Assembly: GCA_035271065.1 (NCBI GenBank)
Contig: DATESB010000132.1
Span: forward strand, 1 to 64,000
Length of the DNA: 64,000 bases
Reading direction: 5' to 3'
Source: JAAYYM01 sp035271065
Lineage (GTDB): Bacteria; Bacillota; Clostridia; Lachnospirales; Lachnospiraceae
Position numbers and translations under genes: made by a program
Notes under the pieces: generated by a model
Databases searched by the model: none
Seen by the model: only the letters and a program-made list of their open reading frames with translations
Told to the model about the DNA's origin: nothing
Shown: positions 32,534 through 41,620 of the stretch, piece after piece
Layout: each line of letters begins with the position of its first letter
How positions within the stretch are numbered: the first letter of the stretch is position 1

Positions 32534-33922
32534 CTAGAACGTAAATTTGTCTTCAAAATATCTCTTCAAATCTTCTATCTTAATTCTTTCCTGCGCCATA
32601 GTATCACGCTCACGTACGGTTACCATGCCGTCTTCTTCTGACTCAAAGTCATAAGTAACACAGAAAGGTGTTCCGATTTCGTCCTGTCTTCTGTAACGTT
32701 TTCCGATATTTCCTCTGTCATCAAACTCACAGTTATAAGTCTTGGAGAGTTCTGCAAATATCTTCTCAGCACCTTCATTTAGTTTCTTTGATAACGGAAG
32801 CACACCTATCTTAATCGGTGCCAATGCCGGATGGAAATGAAGAACTGTTCTGACATCTCCCTCTCCGATTTCTTCTTCATCATATGCACCACACAAGAAT
32901 GCAAGGAACATTCGCTCTACACCAAGTGACGGCTCAATGACATACGGTATGTACTTCTCACGTTTCTCATCATCAAAGTACGTTAAGTCTTCACCTGATA
33001 CAGTCTGGTGCTGTGTTAAGTCATAATCTGTTCTGTCTGCAATACCCCAAAGTTCTCCCCATCCAAACGGGAACAAGAACTCAATATCAGATGTTGCTTT
33101 GGAATAGAAAGATAATTCCTCAGCATCATGATCTCTCACACGCATTTCTTCTTCTTTCATGCCAAGTGATTGTAAGAAATCAATACAATATTTCTTCCAA
33201 TATGCAAACCATTCAAGGTCGGTATCCGGTTCGCAGAAGAATTCCATCTCCATTTGCTCGAATTCACGTACACGGAAGATAAAGTTACCCGGTGTAATCT
33301 CATTACGGAAAGACTTACCCACCTGACAGATACCAAACGGAATTTTCTTTCTGGAAGTACGCTGTACGTTCTTAAAGTTAACAAAAATACCCTGTGCTGT
33401 CTCAGGTCTTAAGTATACTGTATTCTTGGCATCCTCGGTAACACCCTGGAATGTCTTAAACATCAAATTGAATTGACGAATATCTGTAAAGTTATGCTTG
33501 CCGCAAGTCGGACACGGAATATTGTTTTCACGAATATATTCCATCATTTGCTCCTGTGTCCAGCCGTCTACGGAGCCGTCAAGTGTCAATCCCTTTTCAG
33601 CTGCATAATCTTCAATAATCTTATCTGCACGGAATCTCTCGTGGCATTCTTTACAATCCATTAAAGGATCTGAAAAACTACCCAGATGTCCTGATGCAAC
33701 CCATGTCTGCGGGTTCATCAATATTGCACAATCAACGCCGACATTATAGGGGCTTTCCATAACAAATTTCTGCCACCATGCCTTCTTGATATTATTCTTG
33801 AGTTCTACACCGAGATTACCGAAATCCCATGTATTGGCTAATCCACCGTAAATCTCTGAGCCGGGATATACAAAGCCCCTTGATTTGGCTAACGCTACGA
33901 TTTTTTCCATTGTCTTTTCCAT
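32534..33922 (-). CDS. glyS: Glycine--tRNA ligase, single-chain (alpha2) type
   Basis: This 462-residue class II synthetase is the eukaryotic/archaeal-like dimeric form, not the bacterial alpha2beta2 type. Signatures include SRGFVYPGSEIYGGLANTWD at the start, the zinc-site cysteines CKECHERF and CPTCGKHNF, motif 2 FRNEITPGNFIFRVREFEQ and the C-terminal anticodon-binding domain after about 360. Length is normal. It follows a lipoprotein gene by only 24 bases, so there is no T-box of its own and it is probably cotranscribed with era-recO and the lipoprotein. Confidence 0.97.
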   Translation of the reverse strand: MEKTMEKIVALAKSRGFVYPGSEIYGGLANTWDFGNLGVELKNNIKKAWWQKFVMESPYNVGVDCAILMNPQTWVASGHLGSFSDPLMDCKECHERFRADKIIEDYAAEKGLTLDGSVDGWTQEQMMEYIRENNIPCPTCGKHNFTDIRQFNLMFKTFQGVTEDAKNTVYLRPETAQGIFVNFKNVQRTSRKKIPFGICQVGKSFRNEITPGNFIFRVREFEQMEMEFFCEPDTDLEWFAYWKKYCIDFLQSLGMKEEEMRVRDHDAEELSFYSKATSDIEFLFPFGWGELWGIADRTDYDLTQHQTVSGEDLTYFDDEKREKYIPYVIEPSLGVERMFLAFLCGAYDEEEIGEGDVRTVLHFHPALAPIKIGVLPLSKKLNEGAEKIFAELSKTYNCEFDDRGNIGKRYRRQDEIGTPFCVTYDFESEEDGMVTVRERDTMAQERIKIEDLKRYFEDKFTF

Positions 33923-33946
33923 TTTTCATTCCTCTATTCGTTTTTA

Positions 33947-34546
33947 TTATCTAAATACAAGATACGCCGGTCCCGCTGCTTCATCAGAAATCCTTGCTTC
34001 TTTGTCACTGATGATTTCCACATTGGCACTGGTGTATAATATCTTCTTATATAACACAACATTCACAGGATTATCTATAATGAGAATCTTATACTTTCCC
34101 TTTTCCAAAAGATCTTCTTTAGAGAGTGTCTCTTCTCCCTCTGTGCTCTTCATAACAACATCCAAATCAATTCCAGCTTCATATGCTTCATTGATGCTCC
34201 CCAGAAAAAACTGCGCCTGATTAAAATCAGCATAATCCTGACCTGTCTTAAAGTCGACAAACACCTTAGCCACTCCGGAACTCACATCAAATCTGGAAAC
34301 AACTGCTGCATCTTCTTGCCCAACTTCTGCATTATATGCTGCAACTTCTTCATCTAACATTGATTGCAGCTCCAAGGCACTGTAGTAGCCTTGCTCAAAA
34401 CTTTCCACAATGGCATCCGTAACCTTCCCATTCTTCTGTACAAATACAGTTGTTGTCTCAATGTCAGGTTCCTTCTCTGCACATCCGCCGAGACAAAAAA
34501 TCACTGCACATGCGATAAGCAATATCATACCCTTTATTCTCTTCAT
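33947..34546 (-). CDS. Putative lipoprotein of unknown function
   Basis: A 199-residue protein with a lipoprotein signal peptide (MKRIKGMILLIACAVIFCL, lipobox LGGC). The mature part has mixed alpha-beta composition and is acidic; segments such as KVTDAIVESFEQGYYSALEL and QFFLGSINEAYEAGIDLDVV might be a GerMN- or substrate-binding-like fold, but I do not recognise the family. The ATG at 34544-34546 has GGGAGG ten bases upstream; the longer frame to 34606 would hide the signal peptide. It lies between recO and glyS, an order found in other Lachnospiraceae. Confidence 0.8.
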   Translation of the reverse strand: MKRIKGMILLIACAVIFCLGGCAEKEPDIETTTVFVQKNGKVTDAIVESFEQGYYSALELQSMLDEEVAAYNAEVGQEDAAVVSRFDVSSGVAKVFVDFKTGQDYADFNQAQFFLGSINEAYEAGIDLDVVMKSTEGEETLSKEDLLEKGKYKILIIDNPVNVVLYKKILYTSANVEIISDKEARISDEAAGPAYLVFR

Positions 34547-34612
34547 ATATTGCTCACCTCCCGAATTTTGGTTTTTAAGAAGCACACCATACGTTATTAT
34601 AACCAAGTTGCC

Positions 34613-35269
34613 TTAGTTTTTCAACATACAATTTTCCATAATACTAAGACTTTTGAAGTTTTTATCAATATAGTTCTTTCGATATCTGTCCGCTAACAAC
34701 TTGATTTCAGATAATACATCATCAGAAACTGTAAAGGTATATAACTTTTCAATCGGTGCATCCACTATGAATTCTATTGCATACACGGCACTTTCGCTCA
34801 ATTTCGTATCACTCGGTATTCCGGGAAACTCACCATTTACAACCATCGACTTTATCTCGTATATGTAACGAACCAGTTCATGGCTAAGTGATTTGGATGA
34901 GATAGCACGCAGAGATTGAAACAACAGTTTCAGCATTTCCTTCTCATCATTGTTTTCTCGTGTATAATAATCCGCATACTCCATAAAATACATGCCGATA
35001 TAAGCCGCTTCAAAATCCGTGCGTAGTTCTTCAAAATAGTGGCTGATATCAGCCTCAATGATATTATATGATTTTCCTTCATAAAGTTTAAACGTACCAA
35101 AAGAAAAAGGATTGGTCCCTGCCATCAGGCGGCTGTTCTGCCGTCTTGCGCCTTTCGCAAAAGCAGTTATCTTTCCTCTTTCTTTTGTAAGTATGACCAC
35201 TCTTTTGTCATATTCACCGATAGGACCCGCCTGCAGCACCATTCCCGTCAGTAAAATGTAATCTCTCAC
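34613..35269 (-). CDS. recO: DNA repair protein RecO
   Basis: RecO loads RecA with RecR during recombination repair. The N-terminal OB fold is clear: TGMVLQAGPIGEYDKRVVIL, TKERGKITAFAKGARR and LMAGTNPFSFGTFKLYEG. The helical C-terminal domain follows. With 218 residues it is somewhat shorter than usual (about 240-250) and lacks the CxxC zinc module of many relatives; the only cysteine is near the C-terminus. The start is GTG at 35267-35269 and it overlaps the preceding YqzL-like gene by 56 bases. The era-yqzL-recO order supports the call. Confidence 0.9.
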   Translation of the reverse strand: MRDYILLTGMVLQAGPIGEYDKRVVILTKERGKITAFAKGARRQNSRLMAGTNPFSFGTFKLYEGKSYNIIEADISHYFEELRTDFEAAYIGMYFMEYADYYTRENNDEKEMLKLLFQSLRAISSKSLSHELVRYIYEIKSMVVNGEFPGIPSDTKLSESAVYAIEFIVDAPIEKLYTFTVSDDVLSEIKLLADRYRKNYIDKNFKSLSIMENCMLKN

Positions 35270-35423
35270 TTGTTGTTATGCCTCCGTCCGGCTCCTGTTC
35301 CCTTGTATTCTGCACCTCTGTCCGTGCAAGCATGGCTTCTTCTTCCACCCTGCTTCTATATTGCAAATAATCATTAATACTGCCTGAACTTTCAAATTGC
35401 ATCCAATCTTTTTCTGCTTTCAT
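35214..35423 (-). CDS. YqzL-like small protein
   Basis: A 69-residue protein whose first 25 residues (KDWMQFESSGSINDYLQYRS) fit the YqzL pattern: a W-x-x-F-x-x-T/S-G-x-I-x-x-Y-L motif found in small proteins coded between era and recO in Firmicutes. The remaining 45 residues are an extension of low complexity, and the gene overlaps the recO start. The ATG follows GAGGGAG by eight bases. The function of YqzL proteins is unknown. Confidence 0.65.
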   Translation of the reverse strand: MKAEKDWMQFESSGSINDYLQYRSRVEEEAMLARTEVQNTREQEPDGGITTSERLHFTDGNGAAGGSYR

Positions 35424-35489
35424 ACGGTACTCCCTCTACTACATGTTTTTCGTTTGCTTCACAATATAGGGTGTACCTTTTTCGAATAA

Positions 35490-36392
35490 TTACACTGTAT
35501 CTTTTTGGTTATAACCAAAATTCTTTAACAGAAAATCGCTGTCACGCCAATCTTTCTTGACTTTAACCCAAAGTTGCAGGTTTACCTTACTTTCTAACAT
35601 CTCTTCAATCTGATATCGCGCCGCCGAGCCGATTTTCTTTAACATGGCTCCGCCTTTTCCTATGATAATACCCTTATGTGAATCACGCTCACAGATGATA
35701 GTTGCCTCAATATCTACAATCTTTGGTCGATACTTCATACTTTCAATAGAAACTGCAATCCCGTGCGGTATCTCTTCGTCCAAGCACTGTAATGCCTTTT
35801 CACGAATAAACTCTGCCACAATTTGACGTTCCGGCTGGTCTGTTATGGTATCTTCATCGTAAAACGGTTCTCCGTAAGGAAGATATTTCATAATCAACTC
35901 AATCAGTTTGTCTGTATTCTCACCCTTCAGTGCCGATACCGGAATAATTTCCGCAAAATCGCAGATATCCTTATAGGCATCTATAAAGCGAAGAATTTCC
36001 TCATGCTTTACCGTATCAATCTTATTAATGACAAGAATAATCGGCGTCTTTACTTTTCCGAGTTTTTCAGCAATACTTCTCTCACCCGCCCCGATAAAGG
36101 TAGACGGTTCTACTAACCATAGTACTACATCTACTTCCGAAAAAGTTCTCGTTGCCGTGGATACCATATAGTCCCCAAGTCGGTTCTTTGCCTTGTGTAT
36201 TCCCGGTGTATCGACAAATACAATCTGCCCTACATCACTTGTATAAACCGTTTGTATTCTGTTTCTTGTTGTCTGTGGCTTATTGGAAGTAATCGCAATC
36301 TTCTGACCGATTAAATGATTCATCAGCGTAGATTTCCCTACATTCGGTCTGCCAATCAGTGTTGCAAAGCCTGATTTGTATTGTGCATTCAT
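35490..36392 (-). CDS. era: GTPase Era
   Basis: Era is an essential GTPase for 16S rRNA 3'-end maturation and 30S assembly. The GTPase domain shows G1 IGRPNVGKSTLMN (13-25), switch TSNKPQTTRNRI, G3 VDTPGIHKAKNRLGDYM and G4 VINKIDTVK near residue 120. The C-terminal KH domain carries GIIIGKGGAMLKKIG near residue 245. The 300-residue length is standard. It lies just downstream of a DUF4349 lipoprotein gene and upstream of the YqzL-like gene and recO. Confidence 0.98.
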   Translation of the reverse strand: MNAQYKSGFATLIGRPNVGKSTLMNHLIGQKIAITSNKPQTTRNRIQTVYTSDVGQIVFVDTPGIHKAKNRLGDYMVSTATRTFSEVDVVLWLVEPSTFIGAGERSIAEKLGKVKTPIILVINKIDTVKHEEILRFIDAYKDICDFAEIIPVSALKGENTDKLIELIMKYLPYGEPFYDEDTITDQPERQIVAEFIREKALQCLDEEIPHGIAVSIESMKYRPKIVDIEATIICERDSHKGIIIGKGGAMLKKIGSAARYQIEEMLESKVNLQLWVKVKKDWRDSDFLLKNFGYNQKDTV

Positions 36393-36401
36393 AGTATGCT
36401 C

Positions 36402-37499
36402 CTATTTCTGTGTTGTATCATTCTGCTGTGCGGCCTGTTGCGCCTGTGCCTGTGCAGATTGCTGTTGTAATTCTGTCTTTAACTGTGCCGCTGCTACCTG
36501 CTGAGCCTGCGTTCTTGCCTGCTGTTCCGCAATTTGCTGCGCTTTTTTCTTCTTATTACGCTTCACAATCAATCTGATAATCAGAACAATTGCTGTAATG
36601 ACAATCGCCCATATAATCAAGTAAGGAATTGCAATAATGAAGCCGACGCCAAAGTCCAAAAGCCCTTCTGCCACATCATAAATACTCTCTGCAAAACCGA
36701 CTCTAATCTTATCCCATCTGCTTTCTTCCACCTGCGGTGTCAGTCTCTTCACTTCATTTATGTATAAGTATACAGTACTGAAATCAACCAAATTATCATA
36801 GGTACGCAGTTGTGATTCATACGACTCTAACTGATATCTAACCTCAGTCATTCTGCTTTCCAGTGCGATAATCGTTTCTAAATCTTCTGCCTCTTCTAGC
36901 AGTTCCTGCAATCTCTCCTGCTCTACCTTCAGTGAATCTCTGCGTGACTTTGTATCCACATATTGTAATGTAATATCCTCTGCACTCTCGCTCTTATTGG
37001 TGACATTCGAAATCTCTGAAACCTCTGAAACAAATGCATCTAACTTTGCACTTGGTACACGGATGGTCATACTTGCATATCTGTTTGAAGAATCATCATA
37101 ATAAGTTCTTCCGCTGACACTCGTCGATTCAGCGTATCCGCCAAGGTCTTCAATTCTCTGATTGATTTTCTGCATCAGTGTATCAAATTCCTCTGTCTCA
37201 ACGTCCATATTAACCGTCTTGATTAACTTACGGTTTGCAGCAACGGACTGTGTTTCAGAACCTTCAACAGTTGTCGCCTCCTCTTCCGGTGTCTCTGCTG
37301 TTCCGGTATCATAAGACCCCTCTGTCGCCATTGCCGCTTCATTCATGTAAATATCATCCGTTGCATATGCTTCCTCCGCAACCGGCATTGCTTCTGCTGA
37401 CGCATAATCCATTGACGTAGCCTTGGAACTTCCACATCCTGCAATGACACTCACTACCAACAAAGCACTCATCAATCCAACTATTAGTTTCTTCTTCAT
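36402..37499 (-). CDS. DUF4349 lipoprotein
   Basis: A 365-residue protein with a lipobox (LLVVSVIAGC) at the N-terminus and an acidic spacer (30-85). The DUF4349 domain (about 90-300) includes KLIKTVNMDVETEEFDTLM, a long coiled coil (DSLKVEQERLQELLEEAEDL) and one membrane helix near residues 285-312. A basic stretch (KRNKKKKAQQ) and a Gln/Ala-rich tail follow inside the cell. Thus the N-terminus is lipid-anchored and the C-terminus spans the membrane. Function unknown; related proteins are thought to act in the envelope. Confidence 0.9.
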   Translation of the reverse strand: MKKKLIVGLMSALLVVSVIAGCGSSKATSMDYASAEAMPVAEEAYATDDIYMNEAAMATEGSYDTGTAETPEEEATTVEGSETQSVAANRKLIKTVNMDVETEEFDTLMQKINQRIEDLGGYAESTSVSGRTYYDDSSNRYASMTIRVPSAKLDAFVSEVSEISNVTNKSESAEDITLQYVDTKSRRDSLKVEQERLQELLEEAEDLETIIALESRMTEVRYQLESYESQLRTYDNLVDFSTVYLYINEVKRLTPQVEESRWDKIRVGFAESIYDVAEGLLDFGVGFIIAIPYLIIWAIVITAIVLIIRLIVKRNKKKKAQQIAEQQARTQAQQVAAAQLKTELQQQSAQAQAQQAAQQNDTTQK

Positions 37500-37624
37500 C
37501 TCATTTCCTCCCTTTCGACCGCCCTGCGATCAAGCACATATTAACTGCCGTATTCGGCATCGTATTTGTTGTTATAATCAATACGTATGCCACCCTCATT
37601 ATTTATGGTACTTTTATGAAATTA

Positions 37625-40543
37625 TTAAAATAAATTTTCTATTTGGTCAAATAATGCCTTTTGTTCCTCAACTTTTTCTTCACCGCCAAGTACACAGAAC
37701 AAATTCTGTTTCAGAACTGCCTCTACATAACGCGCCATATCTCGGATATTTTCTTCGCCTGCATGCAAGACTTCGTCTCTTTCACGCTGTATATCCTCAT
37801 AAGTTTCATGTGTCAGATAAGCAATCAATGAACGAGCTCCCTTTGCTGACGGATTCAACGGAATATCCATATCGCTGATTGCTCCGATGATATATTTGGT
37901 CATTTCACGCTCATCGGCATTAAAATTCTTCAGATAATCAACCGCTTTATGATATACCTCTATTGTCTTTTCTAAATTAGGATCTCTGTAGGATACCATA
38001 TAGGAATCCCCCACCTTTGAAAAAGAACTCATACATCCGTAGGCTCCACCCTTCACACGCACATGATTCCATAGATAGTCATATCCAAGGATGACCTTCA
38101 TCACTTTCAATACACCCGTATATGAGAGCCCTGCCTGCTTATAGTTGCCGGCAACTGCTACATATTGTACCTTGGAAGCCGTCTTAAAACCTTCGTTTTT
38201 CTTTTGCGGTACAATCTTGAAGCCATCTGTATCCGGAATATCCGTATAAAGCTTATTCCGAAACGTTTCTATTTCTCCCGGAAGCAATGAATATCCTTTT
38301 TCATCTGCAGTATAGTCTACCAACATACCGTCTGCACGGAAAATGATATGCATCAGTTTCTTCAACTTTGCAATCATATCATCCTTTTCTTCTTCAAAGT
38401 TTGACTCAATTTTGTCAATCAGTCGATAAAAGGTAAGCCCGCCAATCATATCTGAGACACCTGCTGTCTCGGAGCAATAGGACAACGCCCTAAGAGCTGC
38501 TGTTGAATGTCCTGAAGAACTCATACTCATTTGCAATCTTGATTTCAGCATGGCAATAATCTCATACAGCCTCTTATCGTCATCAAAATTCGAGGCAAAC
38601 AAAATTTCATCAATCATTTCAAATACAAAATGCAGTTTTTCGTACAATACTTTTGCACGTATTTCAAACTTTACAACAAATCGGTTTTGCACCTTGGCAT
38701 CTGCATAGGAAGTCACTCCGGTATAGATGCCACCCGAATTCATATTGATTTCATTAAATAAGTCGCCGTACGAATAATGTTCAGTACTGACAAAACCAAG
38801 TACATTTTTCAGAATTCCCAGATACGGCACAAGTTCATTCGGAACCTGTTCAATATTGAATAAAATGTTCAGATATCCGATACCATTGGTAAAGAAATTA
38901 TGATGTAGCACTGTCGTATCCGCAATCGTCTCAATCTCTGTCTTAAACGGTTCAGCTTCTTTCTTAATATCCTCACGCTGTAACAATGGAATGGATTCCA
39001 ATTCCTCCTTTGTGCTGGGTTCCTCCTGATAAGCAATAAGCGCTTCCGTCTTTTGAACCATTTCTTCGATTTGTTCATTGCTCAATGTCTCTTTGAATGA
39101 ACTGAGACGTGCTGCTTCCTTTGCATCCAATTCAGCAGTTAATCCCCTCTTCGGCTCCACAATCACAATAGCCGCATGCGTATTATCCAATAAATACTTC
39201 TGTATCAACTGTTCAAAATATCCCTCATCCACCTTGCTCTTAATGAAAGCAAATGTATCATTGGCTTCAATATGCATAAATGGTCTCTTCTCATCATACA
39301 GCCAACTGTCATATGCCTGCAATCCATACGTCAGCCCTTTCGGATAAGAGCCAAAATCTGCTTCTCTGTATTTGAATTCATAGAAATTAATTCCCGCAAG
39401 CAGTGCTTTCCTATCCATTCCGTTCTTCACAATACCGGAAAGGACCTCACGGATTGTATTCATGAATTCATCCAAGTCAGACTTGTTGGCATTTTTGGCA
39501 ATCACTGAAAAATAAGGCTGCAGCACTCCATTTTCATAAGTACTCATAATATCCTTACCAATCTTCTTGTCCAAAAGTGCCTGTTTCAGCGGTGCACCCG
39601 GCGCCAACAACAATGCATACTCAATAATCTGAAATGCCAGATATAATTCTTTATTCAAACTTGTATCAATGACCAGATTGTAGGATAAATAGGTATTATC
39701 CTCCAGCGGTTCTTCATTGGTAATCGAATATTTTTTGGTCTTTGTTACAACTTCGGAAAAACCTTTCTGCATGTCTATTGAAGAGTCAATCAGCAATGCA
39801 TCGAACTTACTGAGGTATTCCTGATCAAGCCACGTAAGCTTCTCTTCCATATCCATATCACCATATAGATATATATAACTGTTGGACGGATGATAATATC
39901 TCCTGTGGAAGTCCAGAAATTGCTCATAAGAAAGCGTCGGGATATCAGCCGGATCACCACCCGATTCATAAGAATAAGCCGTATCCGGAAACAGCGTATT
40001 AAACACTTCCCTGTCTAACATATCATCAGGCGAGGAAAAAGCCCCCTTCATTTCATTATAGACAACACCGTTAATGGTAATCGGCGCATCTTTATCTTCC
40101 AATTCATAATGCCAGCCTTCCTGTCTGAATATCTCCTCTCGCTCATAGATATTCGGATAGAATACAGCATCTAAATAAACATGCATTAAATTCTGAAAAT
40201 CCTTGTCATTACAACTTGCCACCGGATATACTGTCTTATCCGGATAAGTCATGGCATTCAAAAATGTATTCAAAGAACCCTTCACCAGTTCCACAAACGG
40301 ATCTTTTGCCGGAAAATGTTTGGAACCGCACAATACGGAATGCTCCAGTATATGCGGTAATCCCGTACTGTCGGCAGGCGGTGTGCGAAACCCGATGGAA
40401 AAGACTTTATTGTTGTCATCATTTGAAAGAAGCAGGATACGTGCTCCCGTCTTCCTGTGGCGTAATAAAAAGCCATCTGACGTCAGATCCGATACCCTGC
40501 GTTCCTCTATCACTTCGTATTCTTTCATATTAGTAATGCTCAT
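37625..40543 (-). CDS. M16C-family (insulinase-like) metalloprotease
   Basis: A 972-residue zinc peptidase of the M16C/presequence protease type. The inverted zinc motif HILEH is at residues about 64-68 (TGLPHILEHSVLCGS), and the distal glutamate is probably in NEMKGAFSSP near 145-150. Four homologous roughly 240-residue domains form the clam shell, with the M16C-associated middle domain at about 460-700. No signal peptide is visible, so it is cytoplasmic and likely clears peptides. It overlaps no neighbour; the rhomboid-like gene ends 11 bases upstream. The ATG has AGAGGGGG upstream. Confidence 0.93.
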   Translation of the reverse strand: MSITNMKEYEVIEERRVSDLTSDGFLLRHRKTGARILLLSNDDNNKVFSIGFRTPPADSTGLPHILEHSVLCGSKHFPAKDPFVELVKGSLNTFLNAMTYPDKTVYPVASCNDKDFQNLMHVYLDAVFYPNIYEREEIFRQEGWHYELEDKDAPITINGVVYNEMKGAFSSPDDMLDREVFNTLFPDTAYSYESGGDPADIPTLSYEQFLDFHRRYYHPSNSYIYLYGDMDMEEKLTWLDQEYLSKFDALLIDSSIDMQKGFSEVVTKTKKYSITNEEPLEDNTYLSYNLVIDTSLNKELYLAFQIIEYALLLAPGAPLKQALLDKKIGKDIMSTYENGVLQPYFSVIAKNANKSDLDEFMNTIREVLSGIVKNGMDRKALLAGINFYEFKYREADFGSYPKGLTYGLQAYDSWLYDEKRPFMHIEANDTFAFIKSKVDEGYFEQLIQKYLLDNTHAAIVIVEPKRGLTAELDAKEAARLSSFKETLSNEQIEEMVQKTEALIAYQEEPSTKEELESIPLLQREDIKKEAEPFKTEIETIADTTVLHHNFFTNGIGYLNILFNIEQVPNELVPYLGILKNVLGFVSTEHYSYGDLFNEINMNSGGIYTGVTSYADAKVQNRFVVKFEIRAKVLYEKLHFVFEMIDEILFASNFDDDKRLYEIIAMLKSRLQMSMSSSGHSTAALRALSYCSETAGVSDMIGGLTFYRLIDKIESNFEEEKDDMIAKLKKLMHIIFRADGMLVDYTADEKGYSLLPGEIETFRNKLYTDIPDTDGFKIVPQKKNEGFKTASKVQYVAVAGNYKQAGLSYTGVLKVMKVILGYDYLWNHVRVKGGAYGCMSSFSKVGDSYMVSYRDPNLEKTIEVYHKAVDYLKNFNADEREMTKYIIGAISDMDIPLNPSAKGARSLIAYLTHETYEDIQRERDEVLHAGEENIRDMARYVEAVLKQNLFCVLGGEEKVEEQKALFDQIENLF

Positions 40544-40554
40544 AATGTCCCCCT

Positions 40555-41418
40555 CTAAGAATTTTTGATATGTTCATGCGTAAATAAATGTTCCTGGCAG
40601 TATTCATAATTACCGTCACACTTGGTACAGAATCGGAATTCCAATGCACCTTCATCCTCTTCTGTTCTGCCACAGATTGCACATTTGTGCTTTGTAATCC
40701 CTGTTGCCTTTCGTACTTCAGTGCGATACACCTGCTTTCTGTGTATCTCCTTTGGTGTAATCCGCTTCATATTTCGTGTTGATAAGAAAAACAGAATAAA
40801 GTTCAAAAGTGATGCTGCTATGGCAACCTTAACCTCTAACCCACCTTTAAAGAAACTGTATAATAAAGTTGCTGCATATAAATATGCCATCCACTTAATC
40901 TTAATCGGAATAATAAAGTAAAGCATGACCCGCATCTCCGGATAATTTGCCGCAAATGCCAGAAAAATTGACATATTGACGTAATAAGTAGTGAATATAA
41001 TACTAATAATCTGACCGTAAGCCGCTGCATCCACTGAACTGAGATCGAAACCTGTTCTGAACAGCAACAATAAAATAGCACCAATCACCGAAAAGATAAC
41101 ACCTGAAAAGATATAAACATTATAACGGAATGCGCCCCATGTCCGTTCTAGGTTTGTTCCGATAGAATAATAAAACATCAACATGATAACAAGAAATAGT
41201 ATATTATATCCACTTGGCGGAACAATCATCCAAGTAATGATACGCCATACCTGACCGTGTAATATTTTATACGGGTCCAAATTAATCCACAAGACGAAAG
41301 CCGGTGCAATCATCATCAGAACATACCCAAGTGCATAACCGCCCACTATATATAGAGACAAATTGTTTATGGCATATCTGCCAAATTTTCTCTCCGCCTT
41401 ATTTAACCATTTTTCCAT
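40555..41418 (-). CDS. Rhomboid-like membrane protein with C-terminal zinc ribbon (probably not a protease)
   Basis: The 287-residue protein has about six membrane helices arranged like a rhomboid (LHGQVWRIITWMIVPP, GAFRYNVYIFSGV, ANYPEMRVMLYFIIPIKIKW), but I find no GxSG serine motif, so peptidase activity is doubtful. The C-terminal tail carries cysteine pairs (CAICGRTEED, FCTKCDGNYEYCQEH) that look like a zinc ribbon. The ATG at 41416-41418 has GAGGTG upstream. It appears to head a transcript with the M16C peptidase. Confidence 0.8.
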   Translation of the reverse strand: MEKWLNKAERKFGRYAINNLSLYIVGGYALGYVLMMIAPAFVLWINLDPYKILHGQVWRIITWMIVPPSGYNILFLVIMLMFYYSIGTNLERTWGAFRYNVYIFSGVIFSVIGAILLLLFRTGFDLSSVDAAAYGQIISIIFTTYYVNMSIFLAFAANYPEMRVMLYFIIPIKIKWMAYLYAATLLYSFFKGGLEVKVAIAASLLNFILFFLSTRNMKRITPKEIHRKQVYRTEVRKATGITKHKCAICGRTEEDEGALEFRFCTKCDGNYEYCQEHLFTHEHIKNS

Positions 41419-41457
41419 ACAATACACCTCAACTTCTTTTTAATAACACTATATTTG

Positions 41458-41486
41458 ATTTTATCATTGCCGGTATTAAAAGTAAA
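41458..41486 (-). promoter_or_regulatory. Promoter of the rhomboid-like/M16C operon
   Basis: On the minus strand TTTACT (41481-41486) and TAAAAT (41458-41463) are 17 bases apart. The start codon is about 40 bases downstream. The divergent gene has its own promoter 72 bases away. Confidence 0.55.
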
Positions 41487-41557
41487 CCGGACTTCCAAAA
41501 ATTTATGATTATAATAGATTATTTTTATAATTCCAGCCATTATCCAAGAACTTGAGA

Positions 41558-41586
41558 TTGCACTTTCAAAAACCTTGTCGTATAAT
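41558..41586 (+). promoter_or_regulatory. Promoter of the activase gene
   Basis: TTGCAC (41558-41563), a 17-base spacer and TATAAT (41581-41586). The ATG at 41621 follows AGGAAGGAAA. Confidence 0.7.
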
Positions 41587-41620
41587 GTAATTTGATTTTG
41601 GAAATAGGAAGGAAATCTGC

